The notes under the pieces were generated by a model that was not told where the DNA came from, did no database searches, and was given only the letters and a program-made list of their open reading frames with translations. Positions 1 to 8,575 of a DNA stretch of 64,000 nucleotides are shown in pieces. This stretch comes from Mycobacterium sp. 1245805.9 (lineage in GTDB: Bacteria; Actinomycetota; Actinomycetes; Mycobacteriales; Mycobacteriaceae), in the NCBI RefSeq assembly GCF_001672915.1, contig NZ_LZKR01000216.1, positions 1-64,000 on the forward strand. Direction: 5' to 3'. Each line of letters begins with the position of its first letter. The stretch's first letter is position 1. A program made the translations under genes and the position numbers.

Positions 1-1293
1 GACGTGTTGACCACCCCGGAACGACTGGCCGCCCTCGAACAGCTGGAACGCGCGGCGCGTCGGCTGCGCGCCCCCCAGCACGAGCTGATCAATCAGCTCG
101 ACGCGCAGGCCACGCCGGCAGAGCTGGGCGGCAACCTGTGTTGCGCGCTGGCCGACCGGCTGCGGATCACCAAGGCCGAGGCCGGGCGGCGCATCGCCGA
201 GGCCGAGGACCTCGGCGAGCGCCGGGCGCTGACCGGTGAGGCGTTGCCGCCGCAACTCGGCGCGACGGCGGCCGCCCAACGCGATGGACTGATCGGCGAT
301 GGGCACGTGAAGGTGATCCGCAGCTTTTTCACCCACCTACCCACCGAGGTCGACCTCGGGACGCGGGAGGCCGCCGAGGCGGATCTGGCGCGAAAGGCCC
401 GCGGGTATCGGCCCGACGAGTTGGCCAAATACGCCCGCCGGATCATGGACTGGCTTCACCCGGACGGCGAGTTCAGCGACCAACACCGGGCCCGCCGGCG
501 CGGCCTGACCCTCGGCGAGCAGGACTTCGACGGCATGTCACGGCTCACCGGCCTGATCACCCCGGAACTACGCGCGGCCGTCGAGGCCCTGCTGGCCAAG
601 CTGGCCGCCCCCGGCGCGGCCAACCCCGACGACGACACGCCCGTCATCGACGACACCCCCGACGAGGACGCGGTGCGCCGCGACCACCGAACGTGCGCCC
701 AGCGCAACCACGACGCCTTCCTCGCGGGGCTGCGGGCCCTGTTCTCCTCGGGAAAGCTGGGCAGCCACAACGGGCTACCGGTGTCGATCGTGGCGATGAC
801 CACACTCAAGGAGCTCGAGGCCGCCACCGGCAAGGCCCTCACCGGCGGCGGCACCCTGGTGCCCATGTCCGACATCATCCGCTGGGCCGGCCACGCCCAC
901 CACTACCTCGCCATCTTCGACGACGCCAAACCCCTGGCGCTCTACCACACCAAGCGGCTGGCCTCACCCGCGCAACGCATCATGCTCTACGCCAAAGATC
1001 GCGGCTGCACCAAACCCGGCTGCGACGCCCCGGCCTACCACAGCCAGGTCCACCACATCACCGGCTGGACGACCACCCGGCGCACCGACATCAACGACCT
1101 CACCCTGGCCTGCGGACCCGACAACCGCCTCGCCGAACAGGGCTGGACCACCCGCACCAACACCCGAGGCGAAACCGAATGGATCCCCCCACCCCACCTC
1201 GACCACGGACAACCACGCACCAACAGCTACTGGCACCCCGAAAGACTGTTCCACAAGGAAGAGGACGACGACGACAGTCCCGGGGCGGCCTGA
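1..1293 (+). CDS. DUF222 / HNH endonuclease-like protein of the 13E12 family, 5' end cut by window
   Basis: This is the mycobacterial REP13E12 type of protein: an N-terminal DUF222 helical region followed by a C-terminal HNH nuclease-like zinc module. The reading frame is open to base 1. Family members I remember carry roughly 30 more residues before the LTTPERL segment, so the true start probably lies upstream. The HNH part is visible near the C terminus as CTKPGCDAP followed by VHHI and a later NDLTLAC segment, which gives paired cysteines and the catalytic histidines. The role is not established; copies are multiple and scattered in mycobacterial genomes and sometimes serve as phage integration targets. 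No inverted repeats or transposase lie beside it, so it is not called a mobile element here. It ends only 3 bases from the stop of the convergent SRAP gene. Confidence 0.85.
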   Translation, partial: DVLTTPERLAALEQLERAARRLRAPQHELINQLDAQATPAELGGNLCCALADRLRITKAEAGRRIAEAEDLGERRALTGEALPPQLGATAAAQRDGLIGDGHVKVIRSFFTHLPTEVDLGTREAAEADLARKARGYRPDELAKYARRIMDWLHPDGEFSDQHRARRRGLTLGEQDFDGMSRLTGLITPELRAAVEALLAKLAAPGAANPDDDTPVIDDTPDEDAVRRDHRTCAQRNHDAFLAGLRALFSSGKLGSHNGLPVSIVAMTTLKELEAATGKALTGGGTLVPMSDIIRWAGHAHHYLAIFDDAKPLALYHTKRLASPAQRIMLYAKDRGCTKPGCDAPAYHSQVHHITGWTTTRRTDINDLTLACGPDNRLAEQGWTTRTNTRGETEWIPPPHLDHGQPRTNSYWHPERLFHKEEDDDDSPGAA

Positions 1294-1296
1294 CCG

Positions 1297-2058
1297 CTAC
1301 AGCAGCTTCATCTGCTCCGACTGCTCCTCGACCGGCTCGAGCAGCTGCGGCCCGTTGTTACGCACGCTGTTGACCAGCGTCGACACCTCGCGCATCCGGA
1401 TGTCGCGCACGTCGGGCGCGCGGGTGAGCAGCTCTTCGTCGATGGGGGCGTCCGGGTCCAGCCACCGGTCCCAGTCGCGTTCCGGCAGCGCCAGCGGCAT
1501 GCGGTCGTGGATCTCGGCGAGTTCCCCGGGCGCGTCGGTGGTGATGATCGTGCAGCTCAGCAGCGGCGAACCGTCCTTGGCGGGCTTCCAGACCGACCAC
1601 AACCCCGCCATGAACAGCTGCTCGCCGTCCTCGCGGTACATGAAGAACGGCGTCTTGGCGGACTTCTTGCCGTCGCGGTCGGGATTGACGCGCCACTCGT
1701 AGTAGCCGTCCATCGGGATCAGGCAACGCTTCGACTTGGCGCTCGAGCGGAAGGCCGGCGAGCTGGTCACCTTGTCGGCGCGCGCGTTGATCAGCAGCGG
1801 GCCCTTGCCCTCCGGCGCCCCATCGGGGCCGGCCTTGACCCACGGCGGGATCAGGCCCCAGCGCATGAGCCGGACGCGCCGCGTCGGGTCGTCGTCGGGC
1901 TCGGTGTGCCGGGTGACCACGGTTGCGATGGTCGTGGTCGGGGCGACGTTGTAGTTGTGCGCCTGCGCGTTGGGGGCGGTCCCGGTCGCCTCGTCGATCG
2001 CCTTGATCTTCTCGGCCAGCTTGGCCGGATCGGTAGTGACTGCAAACCGCCCACACAT
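1297..2058 (-). CDS. SRAP-family (YedK/HMCES-like) abasic-site DNA-protein crosslinking protein
   Basis: SRAP proteins bind abasic sites in single-stranded DNA and form a stable thiazolidine crosslink through the amino group of a cysteine at position 2. That cysteine must become the N terminus after Met removal. For this reason I take the ATG at 2058 (protein begins MCGRF) rather than the ATG three codons upstream at 2067, which would bury the residue. With this numbering the expected active-site set is present: Cys2, Asn91 (LLINARADK), Glu121 (DGYYEWR) and His184 (EIHDRM). Length 253 residues is normal. It is divergent from aroA across about 44 bases and convergent with the DUF222 gene. It corresponds by synteny to Rv3226c. 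Confidence 0.92.
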   Translation of the reverse strand: MCGRFAVTTDPAKLAEKIKAIDEATGTAPNAQAHNYNVAPTTTIATVVTRHTEPDDDPTRRVRLMRWGLIPPWVKAGPDGAPEGKGPLLINARADKVTSSPAFRSSAKSKRCLIPMDGYYEWRVNPDRDGKKSAKTPFFMYREDGEQLFMAGLWSVWKPAKDGSPLLSCTIITTDAPGELAEIHDRMPLALPERDWDRWLDPDAPIDEELLTRAPDVRDIRMREVSTLVNSVRNNGPQLLEPVEEQSEQMKLL

Positions 2059-2102
2059 ACCTTCCATGGTGGCAGAGCGCGGCGACAGGCGATGATGTAG
2101 CG

Positions 2103-3386
2103 GTGACGACGTGGACGGCCCCCCAAGCGACCGCGCCGGTGCGCGCGACCGTCACGGTTCCGGGCTCGAAGTCGCAGACCAACCGGGCGCTGGTGCTCGC
2201 GGGGCTGGCGGCCGCGCAGGGGCAGGGCCCCTCGACCATCAGCGGCGCGCTGCGCAGCCGCGACACCGACCTGATGATCGGCGCGCTGCGCACCCTGGGC
2301 CTGCGCGTCGACGGGCCCGGCTCCGACCTGACGGTGAGCGGCCGGATCGCCCCCGCGCCCGGCGCCACGGTGGATTGCGGCCTGGCCGGGACAGTCCTGC
2401 GCTTCGTGCCGCCGCTGGCGGCGCTGGCCGATTCGGTCGTCGAGTTCGACGGCGACGAGCAGGCCCGCGCCCGGCCCATCGCGCCGCTGCTGGACGCCCT
2501 GCGCGGCTTGGGCGTGAAGATCGACGGCAACGGTCTGCCCTTCCGGGTTCACGGCGGCGGGTCCGTCGCGGGCGGCACCGTCGCCATCGACGCCTCGGGG
2601 TCCTCGCAGTTCGTTTCGGGCCTGCTGCTGTCCGCGGCCTCGTTCAAAGAGGGCCTGACCGTGCAGCACACCGGGGCGGCGGTGCCGTCCGCCCCGCACA
2701 TCGCGATGACCATCGTGATGCTGCGGCAGGCCGGGGTCGACGTCGACGACTCCGTTGCCAACCGGTGGCGGGTGCCCGCCGGCGCGGTCGCGGCCCGGCA
2801 CTGGGAGGTGGAACCCGACCTGACCAACGCCGTCCCGTTCCTGGCGGCGGCGGTGGTCAGCGGCGGGACGGTGCGCATCACGGGCTGGCCGTCGACCAGC
2901 GTGCAACCCGCCGGCGACATCCTGGGCGTCCTGGGCAAGATGAATGCCGTTGTGACGCAAACTGATTCGTTCCTCGAGGTGAGCGGGTCGGCCGACTACG
3001 CCGGCTTTGACGTCGATCTGCGCGCGGTCGGGGAGCTGACGCCGTCGGTGGCGGCGCTGGCCGCGCTGGCCACCCCCGGATCGGTGTCGCGCCTGTCCGG
3101 CATCGCGCACCTGCGCGGCCACGAGACAGACCGGCTGGCCGCGCTCAGCGCCGAGATCAACCGCCTGGGCGGCGACTGCGCCGAGACGCCCGACGGCCTG
3201 GTGATCACCGCGAAACCGCTGCACGCCGGCACCTGGCGCGCCTACGCCGACCACCGGATGGCGATGGCCGGCGCGATCGTCGGGCTGCGGGTGCCCGGGG
3301 TGGAGGTGGACGACATCGGCTCCACCGGCAAGACGCTGCCTGAGTTTCCGCGATTGTGGGCCGACATGCTGGGGCCCGGCGTTTGA
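2103..3386 (+). CDS. aroA: 3-phosphoshikimate 1-carboxyvinyltransferase (EPSP synthase)
   Basis: AroA transfers the enolpyruvyl group of PEP to shikimate-3-phosphate, the sixth step of the shikimate pathway, in the cytosol. The 427-residue protein starts at GTG 2103. It shows the PGSKSQTNRAL substrate loop with Lys23, the DCGLAGTVLRF segment (about residues 91-101) corresponding to the PEP/glyphosate loop, SGSSQFVSGLL, and the late DHRMAMA signature. Length and motifs fit the normal two-domain fold. Its stop overlaps a TTG start of the next gene by three bases (TTGA), so the two are probably translated in tandem. The assignment is secure by motif and by neighbourhood (Rv3227). Confidence 0.97.
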   Translation: MTTWTAPQATAPVRATVTVPGSKSQTNRALVLAGLAAAQGQGPSTISGALRSRDTDLMIGALRTLGLRVDGPGSDLTVSGRIAPAPGATVDCGLAGTVLRFVPPLAALADSVVEFDGDEQARARPIAPLLDALRGLGVKIDGNGLPFRVHGGGSVAGGTVAIDASGSSQFVSGLLLSAASFKEGLTVQHTGAAVPSAPHIAMTIVMLRQAGVDVDDSVANRWRVPAGAVAARHWEVEPDLTNAVPFLAAAVVSGGTVRITGWPSTSVQPAGDILGVLGKMNAVVTQTDSFLEVSGSADYAGFDVDLRAVGELTPSVAALAALATPGSVSRLSGIAHLRGHETDRLAALSAEINRLGGDCAETPDGLVITAKPLHAGTWRAYADHRMAMAGAIVGLRVPGVEVDDIGSTGKTLPEFPRLWADMLGPGV

Positions 3387-4363
3387 AGCCCGGCGACTAC
3401 GACGAGTCCGACGTCAAGCTCCGCTCCGGCAGGGGCTCGCGACCGCGAACGAAGACCCGTCCGGAGCACGCCGACGCCGAGGCCGCCATGGTGGTCAGCG
3501 TCGACCGCGGACGCTGGGGGTGCGTGCTGGGCGGCCGACCCGATCGGCGAGTCACGGCCATGCGGGCGCGCGAGCTGGGCCGCACGCCGATCGTCGTCGG
3601 CGACGACGTCGACCTGGTCGGCGACCTGTCCGGGCGCACGGACACCCTGGCCCGCATCGTGCGCCGCGGCGAGCGGCGAACGGTGTTGCGGCGCACCGCC
3701 GATGACACCGATCCCACCGAACGCGTCGTGGTCGCCAACGCCGACCAGCTGCTGATCGTCGTCGCGCTCGCCGACCCGCCGCCGCGCACCGGGCTGGTCG
3801 ACCGGGCGCTGATCGCCGCCTACGCCGGCGGCCTCACGCCGATCCTGTGCCTGACCAAGACCGACCTCGCCCCGCCCGGCCCGTTCGCCGAGCAGTTCGT
3901 GGACCTGGAACTGACCGTGGTCGCCGCCGGCGTCGACGATCCGCTGCTCGCGGTGGCCGGCCTGATCGCCGGGAAGATCACCGTGCTGCTCGGGCATTCC
4001 GGCGTGGGCAAGTCCACCCTGGTGAATCGCCTTGTGCCGGAGGCGGATCGGGCGGTCGGCGAGGTCACCGAGATCGGCAGGGGCCGGCACACCTCCACGC
4101 AGTCGGTCGCCCTCCCTCTGGAAGGATCCGGCTGGGTGATCGACACCCCGGGCATCCGCTCCTTCGGCCTGGCCCACATCCGGCCCGACGACGTGCTGGA
4201 CGCGTTCTCGGACCTGGCCGAGGCCATCGACGACTGCCCCCGGGGCTGCGGACACATGGGCCCGCCGGCCGACCCCGAATGCGCGCTGGACACCCTGTCC
4301 GGGCCGGCGCTTCGCCGCGTGGCCGCGGCCCGCCGGCTGCTCGCGGTGCTGCGCGAGAGCTGA
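3383..4363 (+). CDS. rsgA: Ribosome small-subunit maturation GTPase, RsgA/YjeQ type
   Basis: This is a circularly permuted GTPase expected to act in late 30S subunit assembly. The permuted motif order can be read directly. G4 TKTD is at about residues 158-161, then the P-loop GHSGVGKST at 204-212, then G3 DTPG at 254-257. These are followed by the family zinc knuckle Cys285-x3-Cys289-x-His291-x8-Cys300. I chose the TTG at 3383, which overlaps the aroA stop and gives a protein beginning MKPGDYDES. An in-frame GTG at 3356 would overlap aroA by 31 bases and adds unlikely residues. It lacks a long N-terminal OB extension, as usual for the actinobacterial form (Rv3228). Confidence 0.88.
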   Translation: MKPGDYDESDVKLRSGRGSRPRTKTRPEHADAEAAMVVSVDRGRWGCVLGGRPDRRVTAMRARELGRTPIVVGDDVDLVGDLSGRTDTLARIVRRGERRTVLRRTADDTDPTERVVVANADQLLIVVALADPPPRTGLVDRALIAAYAGGLTPILCLTKTDLAPPGPFAEQFVDLELTVVAAGVDDPLLAVAGLIAGKITVLLGHSGVGKSTLVNRLVPEADRAVGEVTEIGRGRHTSTQSVALPLEGSGWVIDTPGIRSFGLAHIRPDDVLDAFSDLAEAIDDCPRGCGHMGPPADPECALDTLSGPALRRVAAARRLLAVLRES

Positions 4364-4371
4364 TACGCCCG

Positions 4372-4431
4372 GCGAGGGTGCGTGTTTGTACGGCGACACG
4401 CCGTAATAGGCGTGCATTTGTGCACCCTCGC
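4372..4431. repeat. Compound intergenic hairpin between convergent genes
   Basis: An outer 10-base inverted repeat (GCGAGGGTGC at 4372-4381 and its complement at 4422-4431) encloses an inner perfect stem ACGGCG/CGCCGT at 4390-4404 with a 3-base loop. It fills the gap between the stop of rsgA and the stop of the HxlR gene. There is no U-tract, so a role as bidirectional terminator is only inferred; it may equally be a dispersed palindromic element. Confidence 0.6.
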
Positions 4432-4437
4432 GCCCGG

Positions 4438-4911
4438 TCAACCGGACTTGGCCAGCCGCATCCCGAGTTCGCCCGGCGGCACCAGATGCCCCTCGGTGCA
4501 GCGGATTTCGACGCCGGCCTCGGCGCCGCAGCCCACGTGCGTGAGCCGCAGGCGGTTGCGGCCCGGCAGGTGGCGCCGGCCCCACTCGAACATCGCCCAG
4601 ACCACCGGCATGAAATCGACGCCGGCCCGGGTGAGCACGTACTCCTCGCGGGCGCGCTGCCCGGGCTCGCGGTAGGGCCGCCGCTGCAGCAGGCCGAGCT
4701 CGACGAGTTCGGCCAGCCGCGCCGACGTGGCCGCCTTGGTGATGCCGACCCGGCGGGCGAAGTCGTCGAACCGGGTGGTGCCGTAATACGCCTCGCGCAT
4801 GATGAGCATCGCGGACTTGGTGCCGACCACCGCCATGGTCTTCTCGATCGCGCATTCACCGACCGCCGACCACTTCTCGCGGTCGGCCAGCGCGCCTTGC
4901 AGGAATGTCAT
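4438..4911 (-). CDS. HxlR-family winged-helix transcriptional regulator
   Basis: This 157-residue protein has the HxlR layout: a conserved early cysteine (GECAIEKTMAVVG), a winged helix with recognition segment GITKAATSARLAELVELGLL (about residues 59-78), then the wing RREYVLTRAG-like segment. The C-terminal tail holds two cysteines (HVGCGAEAG and EIRCTEGH) that could bind metal or respond to oxidants. The start is the ATG at 4911, placed 4 bases after GGAGGTGAT; an in-frame GTG at 4920 lies inside that ribosome binding site and is rejected. It is divergent from the thiolase gene with near-palindromic repeats between them, so it probably regulates itself and that operon. The ligand is unknown. 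Confidence 0.88.
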   Translation of the reverse strand: MTFLQGALADREKWSAVGECAIEKTMAVVGTKSAMLIMREAYYGTTRFDDFARRVGITKAATSARLAELVELGLLQRRPYREPGQRAREEYVLTRAGVDFMPVVWAMFEWGRRHLPGRNRLRLTHVGCGAEAGVEIRCTEGHLVPPGELGMRLAKSG

Positions 4912-4944
4912 GTAGATCACCTCCCGGTCTGGGTTGATTTTAGT

Positions 4945-4984
4945 GTACCTAGATGTTTACCTGGGTACAGCTAGTAATACCTAG
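4945..4984. promoter_or_regulatory. Putative HxlR operator region
   Basis: The divergent spacer holds GTACC at 4945-4949 facing GGTAC at 4964-4968 (an imperfect palindrome about 24 bases long). It also holds two direct copies of TACCTAG at 4946-4952 and 4978-4984, exactly 32 bases apart, close to three helical turns, with a related TACCTGG in between. This AT-richer patch is the obvious place for the neighbouring HxlR protein to bind; binding itself is inferred. Confidence 0.55.
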
Positions 4985-5007
4985 CTACTCGGTCTCAAGG
5001 AGGAGCC

Positions 5008-6189
5008 ATGGTTCAAGGCCGCGACGCCGTCATCGTCGGTGCGGTACGCACCCCGATCGGCAAGGGCAAGGCCAGCGGCGCGCTGCACGACGTGCTGCCG
5101 GCCGACCTGCTGGCACACAGCCTGCGCGAACTGGTAACCCGCACGGGCGTCGACCCGGAGCGCATCGACGACGTCATCGCCGGCGCGGTCACCCAGGTCG
5201 GCGACCAGGCCGCCAACATCGCGCGCAACGCCCTGCTGGGCGCGGGATTCCCCGAGTCGGTCCCGGGCGTCAGCATCGACCGCCAGTGCGGCAGCAGCCA
5301 GCAGGCCATCAGCTTCGCCGCCCAGGGCGTGCTGGCCGGCGCCTACGACATCGTCATCGCCGCCGGTGTGGAGTCGATGAGCCGCGTCCCGATGGGCACC
5401 CAGGTGCTGCCCGGCAGCAACCCGATGGGCCTGGACATGACCCTGCGCTACCCCGACGGGCTTGTCCCGCAGGGCATCAGCGCGGAGCTGATCGCCGCGA
5501 AGTGGGGCTTCTCGCGCACCCAGCTCGACGAGTTCTCCGCGGCCAGCCACGACAAGGCCGCCCGCGCCACCAAGGAGGGGCTGTTCGACAACGAGCTGAC
5601 CCCGATCGCCGGGCTCGCCACCGACGAGATCATCCGGCCCGGCACCACCGTCGAGACGCTCGCCGCCCTCAAGCCGGCGTTCTACAGCGACGCGATGAAC
5701 GAGCGCTTCCCGCAGATCAATTGGGAGATCACGCCCGGTAACTCCTCGCCGCTGTCCGACGGCAGCGCCGCGGTGCTGATCACCACCAGCGAGGTCGCCA
5801 AGCAACTCGGACTGCGCCCGCTGGCGCGGATCCACACCACCACGGTGGTGGGCTCCGACCCGCTGTACATGCTGACCGGGGTCATCCCCGCCACCGAGAA
5901 GGTGCTTCGCCGCGCCGGGCTGACGCTGGCCGACGTCGACCTGTTCGAGGTGAACGAGGCGTTCGCGCCCGTCGTCCTCGCCTGGGCGCACGACACCGGC
6001 GCCGACCTGGCCAAGACGAACGTCAACGGCGGCGCCATCGCGATCGGCCACCCGCTGGGCGCCAGCGGCGCCCGCATCATGACCACGCTGGTCAACGCGC
6101 TCGAGCAGCGCGGCGGACGCTACGGCCTGCAGACGATGTGCGAGGGCGGCGGCATGGCCAACGCGACGATCATCGAGCGGTTGGGCTGA
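5008..6189 (+). CDS. Thiolase-family acetyl-CoA acyltransferase (FadA-like)
   Basis: Thiolases cleave or form beta-ketoacyl-CoA. This 393-residue protein has the complete catalytic set: nucleophile Cys94 in DRQCGSSQQA, His348 in AIGHPLGASGAR and Cys378 in TMCEGGG. The NEAF motif at about 316-319 is also present. The ATG at 5008 follows AAGGAGGAGCC, a strong ribosome binding site. It leads a rightward group with an NmrA-type reductase and a DUF302 protein and is divergent from the HxlR regulator. That layout suggests an inducible pathway for an acyl or carbonyl compound, but the substrate cannot be read from sequence. It is not syntenic with the M. tuberculosis interval as I remember it and may be a lineage-specific insertion. 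Confidence 0.9.
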   Translation: MVQGRDAVIVGAVRTPIGKGKASGALHDVLPADLLAHSLRELVTRTGVDPERIDDVIAGAVTQVGDQAANIARNALLGAGFPESVPGVSIDRQCGSSQQAISFAAQGVLAGAYDIVIAAGVESMSRVPMGTQVLPGSNPMGLDMTLRYPDGLVPQGISAELIAAKWGFSRTQLDEFSAASHDKAARATKEGLFDNELTPIAGLATDEIIRPGTTVETLAALKPAFYSDAMNERFPQINWEITPGNSSPLSDGSAAVLITTSEVAKQLGLRPLARIHTTTVVGSDPLYMLTGVIPATEKVLRRAGLTLADVDLFEVNEAFAPVVLAWAHDTGADLAKTNVNGGAIAIGHPLGASGARIMTTLVNALEQRGGRYGLQTMCEGGGMANATIIERLG

Positions 6190-6197
6190 GCGCGGCC

Positions 6198-7091
6198 GTG
6201 ACAAGGATCCTGGTGACCACCGCCAACGGTGATACCGGCCGTCCGATGGTCGAGTACCTGCTCGACCGCGGACTGCCGGTCACGGCGATGGTCCGCCGGG
6301 ACGACGAACGCGCTCAACGCCTCCGCGACGCCGGTGCCGAAGTTGTCCTCGGCGACCAGCTCAATCTCCGCGATGTTCGCGCAGCACTCGACGGCGTGCG
6401 GCGCGCCTACTTCAATTTCCCGGTCGGTGAAGGACTCGTCGAGGCGGCGGTGATGTTCGCCCAGGCGGCCAGGGAGCAGAGCCTCGAGCTGATCGTCAAC
6501 ATGAGCCACATTCAGTCGCGACCGCGGGCCCGGAGCAAGGCCACGCAGAATCACTGGCTCTCCGAGCAGGTATTCGCCTGGTCGGGGATCCCGACCACCA
6601 ACCTGCGGGTCACGTTCTTCATGGAATGGTTGACGTACATCGCCGGTTTGATCCGCGGCGGCCGCTATGTCATGCCCATTGACGCCGACAGCCGCTTTGC
6701 CCCAATCGCCGCGCGAGACATCGCGTTGACCGCCGCCACCATCCTGAGCAAACCCCGCGGCCACGGCGGAGCCTCGTACACCCTGACCGGACCGGCGGAG
6801 TACAGCCACCAAGAACTGGCTACCGAGGTCGGCCGCGTCCTCGGTCGAGAACTTCAGTTCGAAAGCGTCACCGCGACAACATTTCTGGACCTTATCGGGA
6901 TCCCCGACGACACCGCCAAGCTGAGGCACTTCGAAGCTGTGGCGATCGACCAACGCCAAGGGCGCTTGGCCGGCGTCAGTGATGCGGCGCTCAAGATCAT
7001 CGGCCGCCCGCTCACCACGATCGAGGACTTCGTCACCGACCACCGCTCGATGTTCGAACGAGACCACGACAGAGAGGCCGAACATGTCTGA
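6198..7091 (+). CDS. NmrA-like NAD(P)-binding Rossmann oxidoreductase / regulator
   Basis: The 297-residue protein begins RILVTTANGDTGRPMV, a GxxGxxG-type dinucleotide binding loop variant typical of atypical short-chain dehydrogenases of the NmrA/azoreductase-like group. It continues with the expected MVRRDDERA and VVLGDQLNLRDVRAALDGV segments. The canonical catalytic Tyr-x3-Lys pair is not evident, as usual in NmrA proteins, so it may be a redox sensor or a quinone reductase. The GTG at 6198 starts 8 bases after the thiolase stop; an earlier in-frame start would lie inside the thiolase gene. It overlaps the next gene by 8 bases, so the two are probably co-translated. Confidence 0.82.
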   Translation: MTRILVTTANGDTGRPMVEYLLDRGLPVTAMVRRDDERAQRLRDAGAEVVLGDQLNLRDVRAALDGVRRAYFNFPVGEGLVEAAVMFAQAAREQSLELIVNMSHIQSRPRARSKATQNHWLSEQVFAWSGIPTTNLRVTFFMEWLTYIAGLIRGGRYVMPIDADSRFAPIAARDIALTAATILSKPRGHGGASYTLTGPAEYSHQELATEVGRVLGRELQFESVTATTFLDLIGIPDDTAKLRHFEAVAIDQRQGRLAGVSDAALKIIGRPLTTIEDFVTDHRSMFERDHDREAEHV

Positions 7092-7578
7092 GCGCACCGA
7101 AACCAAGTTCGACGGCGTGCGGGTCCGCCACGACAGCGCCAAGGGTTTCGGCGAGCTGGTCGCTGCGCTGCTGGCCGACATCGGCGACAAACCGGTGCCG
7201 ATCAACGAGATCGCCAACACGCATGACGACTGGGCATCATTTCAGCAGGAGGTCGAAAAATACGTCGGGCCAAGCGGGTTCATGCTGTTCGATTTGTTCG
7301 ACCACGGCGCGTGGATCACCAAGGCCGGCATCGACCGCAAGGTGCTACGGGTCATCCTCGGCAACCCGCTGATCGCGATCACGATGCTGCGCCACGACGT
7401 GACCGCGGGCCTGTTCGCCCCGGTCGAGCTGCTGCTCACCGACGAGGGCGACGGCAGCAGCCTGACCTACGTCAAGCCGTCGTCGCTGATGGTCGTCGAG
7501 CCGAACTCCGAATTACTCAGCGCCGCAGAGGCGCTCGACGCCAAGCTGGCGGCCCTGGTCGAAAAGGTAACGGCCTGA
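7084..7578 (+). CDS. DUF302 domain protein
   Basis: This 164-residue cytosolic protein matches the DUF302 pattern. It has an early VRVRHDSAKGFGELVAAL strand-helix, a central FDHGAWITKAG segment, the LGNP motif (VILGNPLIAITML), then TAGLFAPVELLL and a strand leading to a polar tail. The biochemical function of DUF302 is not known to me; members often sit with redox or stress genes. The start ATG at 7084 overlaps the end of the NmrA-like gene by 8 bases, so this is the third gene of the operon that begins with the thiolase. It ends 21 bases before the stop of the convergent nitrilase-family gene. Confidence 0.82.
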   Translation: MSERTETKFDGVRVRHDSAKGFGELVAALLADIGDKPVPINEIANTHDDWASFQQEVEKYVGPSGFMLFDLFDHGAWITKAGIDRKVLRVILGNPLIAITMLRHDVTAGLFAPVELLLTDEGDGSSLTYVKPSSLMVVEPNSELLSAAEALDAKLAALVEKVTA

Positions 7579-7599
7579 CGATGAATCTGCGGCTCGAGT

Positions 7600-8571
7600 T
7601 CAACCCGTGAACATCGCTCGGACGTAGGGCAGCGTCGTCGACAAGTAGTACCGGTGGCCGGTGTCCAGGTCTTGTTCCCATTGCCGATAGACCGCGTCGG
7701 GAAACTCGGCGATCCAGCAGCTGTCCGGTACCGGGTCCGGCTCGCCCGACACGGGACCGAGCGTGACGTCGGCGGTGATGACGCCCTCGCCCTCGTCGCG
7801 AGACATCCGCGCGAGAATGCGGCCGTTACCGTCGACGATCTGAGCCTCGCCCAGGTAGCGAGACGGGTAGCTCTCGTCCGAATCGGGCCAGGAGCGCCCG
7901 ACGAACCGTCCGGCGTGCGCGGCATGAACCACCGGCACCCCAAGCATTCTGGCGAATCGGCTCGGCGCGGCTTTCATGACGGCGAGGCCGAACTCGGCCG
8001 AGGGGCCATCCGATCGGCCGCTGTCCTTTCCGCCCCACCATCCCGAACCGCCCACCACGATGTCGACCTTTCCCTTCAACCGCGCGGCCGTCCTGGATCG
8101 GATGAACTCCCAACACAGCGCGGCCCCTATGACGCCGTGGGGGGTGTGCAGAACGCCGTCGTCGTCGCCTCCGACGTAATAGCAGTTCTCCCAGAACGTC
8201 GGGTCGTCCTTGTCGTGCCGGCGGGTGCTTCCGTCCGGCAGCGCCAGAACGAAGGTGTTGTAGACGTGGCCGTCGCGCCACGCCAGGAACGAGCCGCCGA
8301 CGATGGCGTTGCCCTCGCGCGCCAGGTCCACGAGCAACTGGGCCGGCGACCCGTCGATCGCCCGAGTCGTCGACGCCATGTGGGGGAAGAACGCGTTGCC
8401 GGAGGCGAACAGCTCCGGCAGGATGACCAAGCTTGCGCCGCGTTCGAAGGCGACCCGAACCAGGCGTTGCGCCATCGCCAGGTTGGCGTCGACATCGCCC
8501 AATTCGGCGAGCATCTGAATCGCCGCGACACGAAGTGTCGACGAGGCGACGGTGGCCTGATCGTTCGCCAT
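7600..8571 (-). CDS. Carbon-nitrogen hydrolase (nitrilase superfamily)
   Basis: The nitrilase fold hydrolyses nitriles, amides or carbamoyl compounds with a Glu-Lys-Cys triad. With the ATG at 8571 the triad is Glu53 (VILPELFASG), Lys121 (RRHDKDDPTFWEN) and Cys153 (GAALCWEFIRS). The protein is 323 residues, a normal amidase-branch length. An upstream in-frame start at 8604 would overlap the preceding gene, whereas ATG 8571 begins 4 bases after that gene's stop. It lies in an operon with a small NTF2-like protein. The specific substrate is not predictable; aliphatic amidase or N-carbamoyl hydrolase are reasonable possibilities. Confidence 0.88.
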   Translation of the reverse strand: MANDQATVASSTLRVAAIQMLAELGDVDANLAMAQRLVRVAFERGASLVILPELFASGNAFFPHMASTTRAIDGSPAQLLVDLAREGNAIVGGSFLAWRDGHVYNTFVLALPDGSTRRHDKDDPTFWENCYYVGGDDDGVLHTPHGVIGAALCWEFIRSRTAARLKGKVDIVVGGSGWWGGKDSGRSDGPSAEFGLAVMKAAPSRFARMLGVPVVHAAHAGRFVGRSWPDSDESYPSRYLGEAQIVDGNGRILARMSRDEGEGVITADVTLGPVSGEPDPVPDSCWIAEFPDAVYRQWEQDLDTGHRYYLSTTLPYVRAMFTG

Positions 8572-8575
8572 CGCC

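Noticed and set aside
1..1293. Mobile element at the left edge
   Set aside because: 13E12-type proteins are repetitive in mycobacteria, but no inverted repeats, integrase or att-like duplication is visible here.
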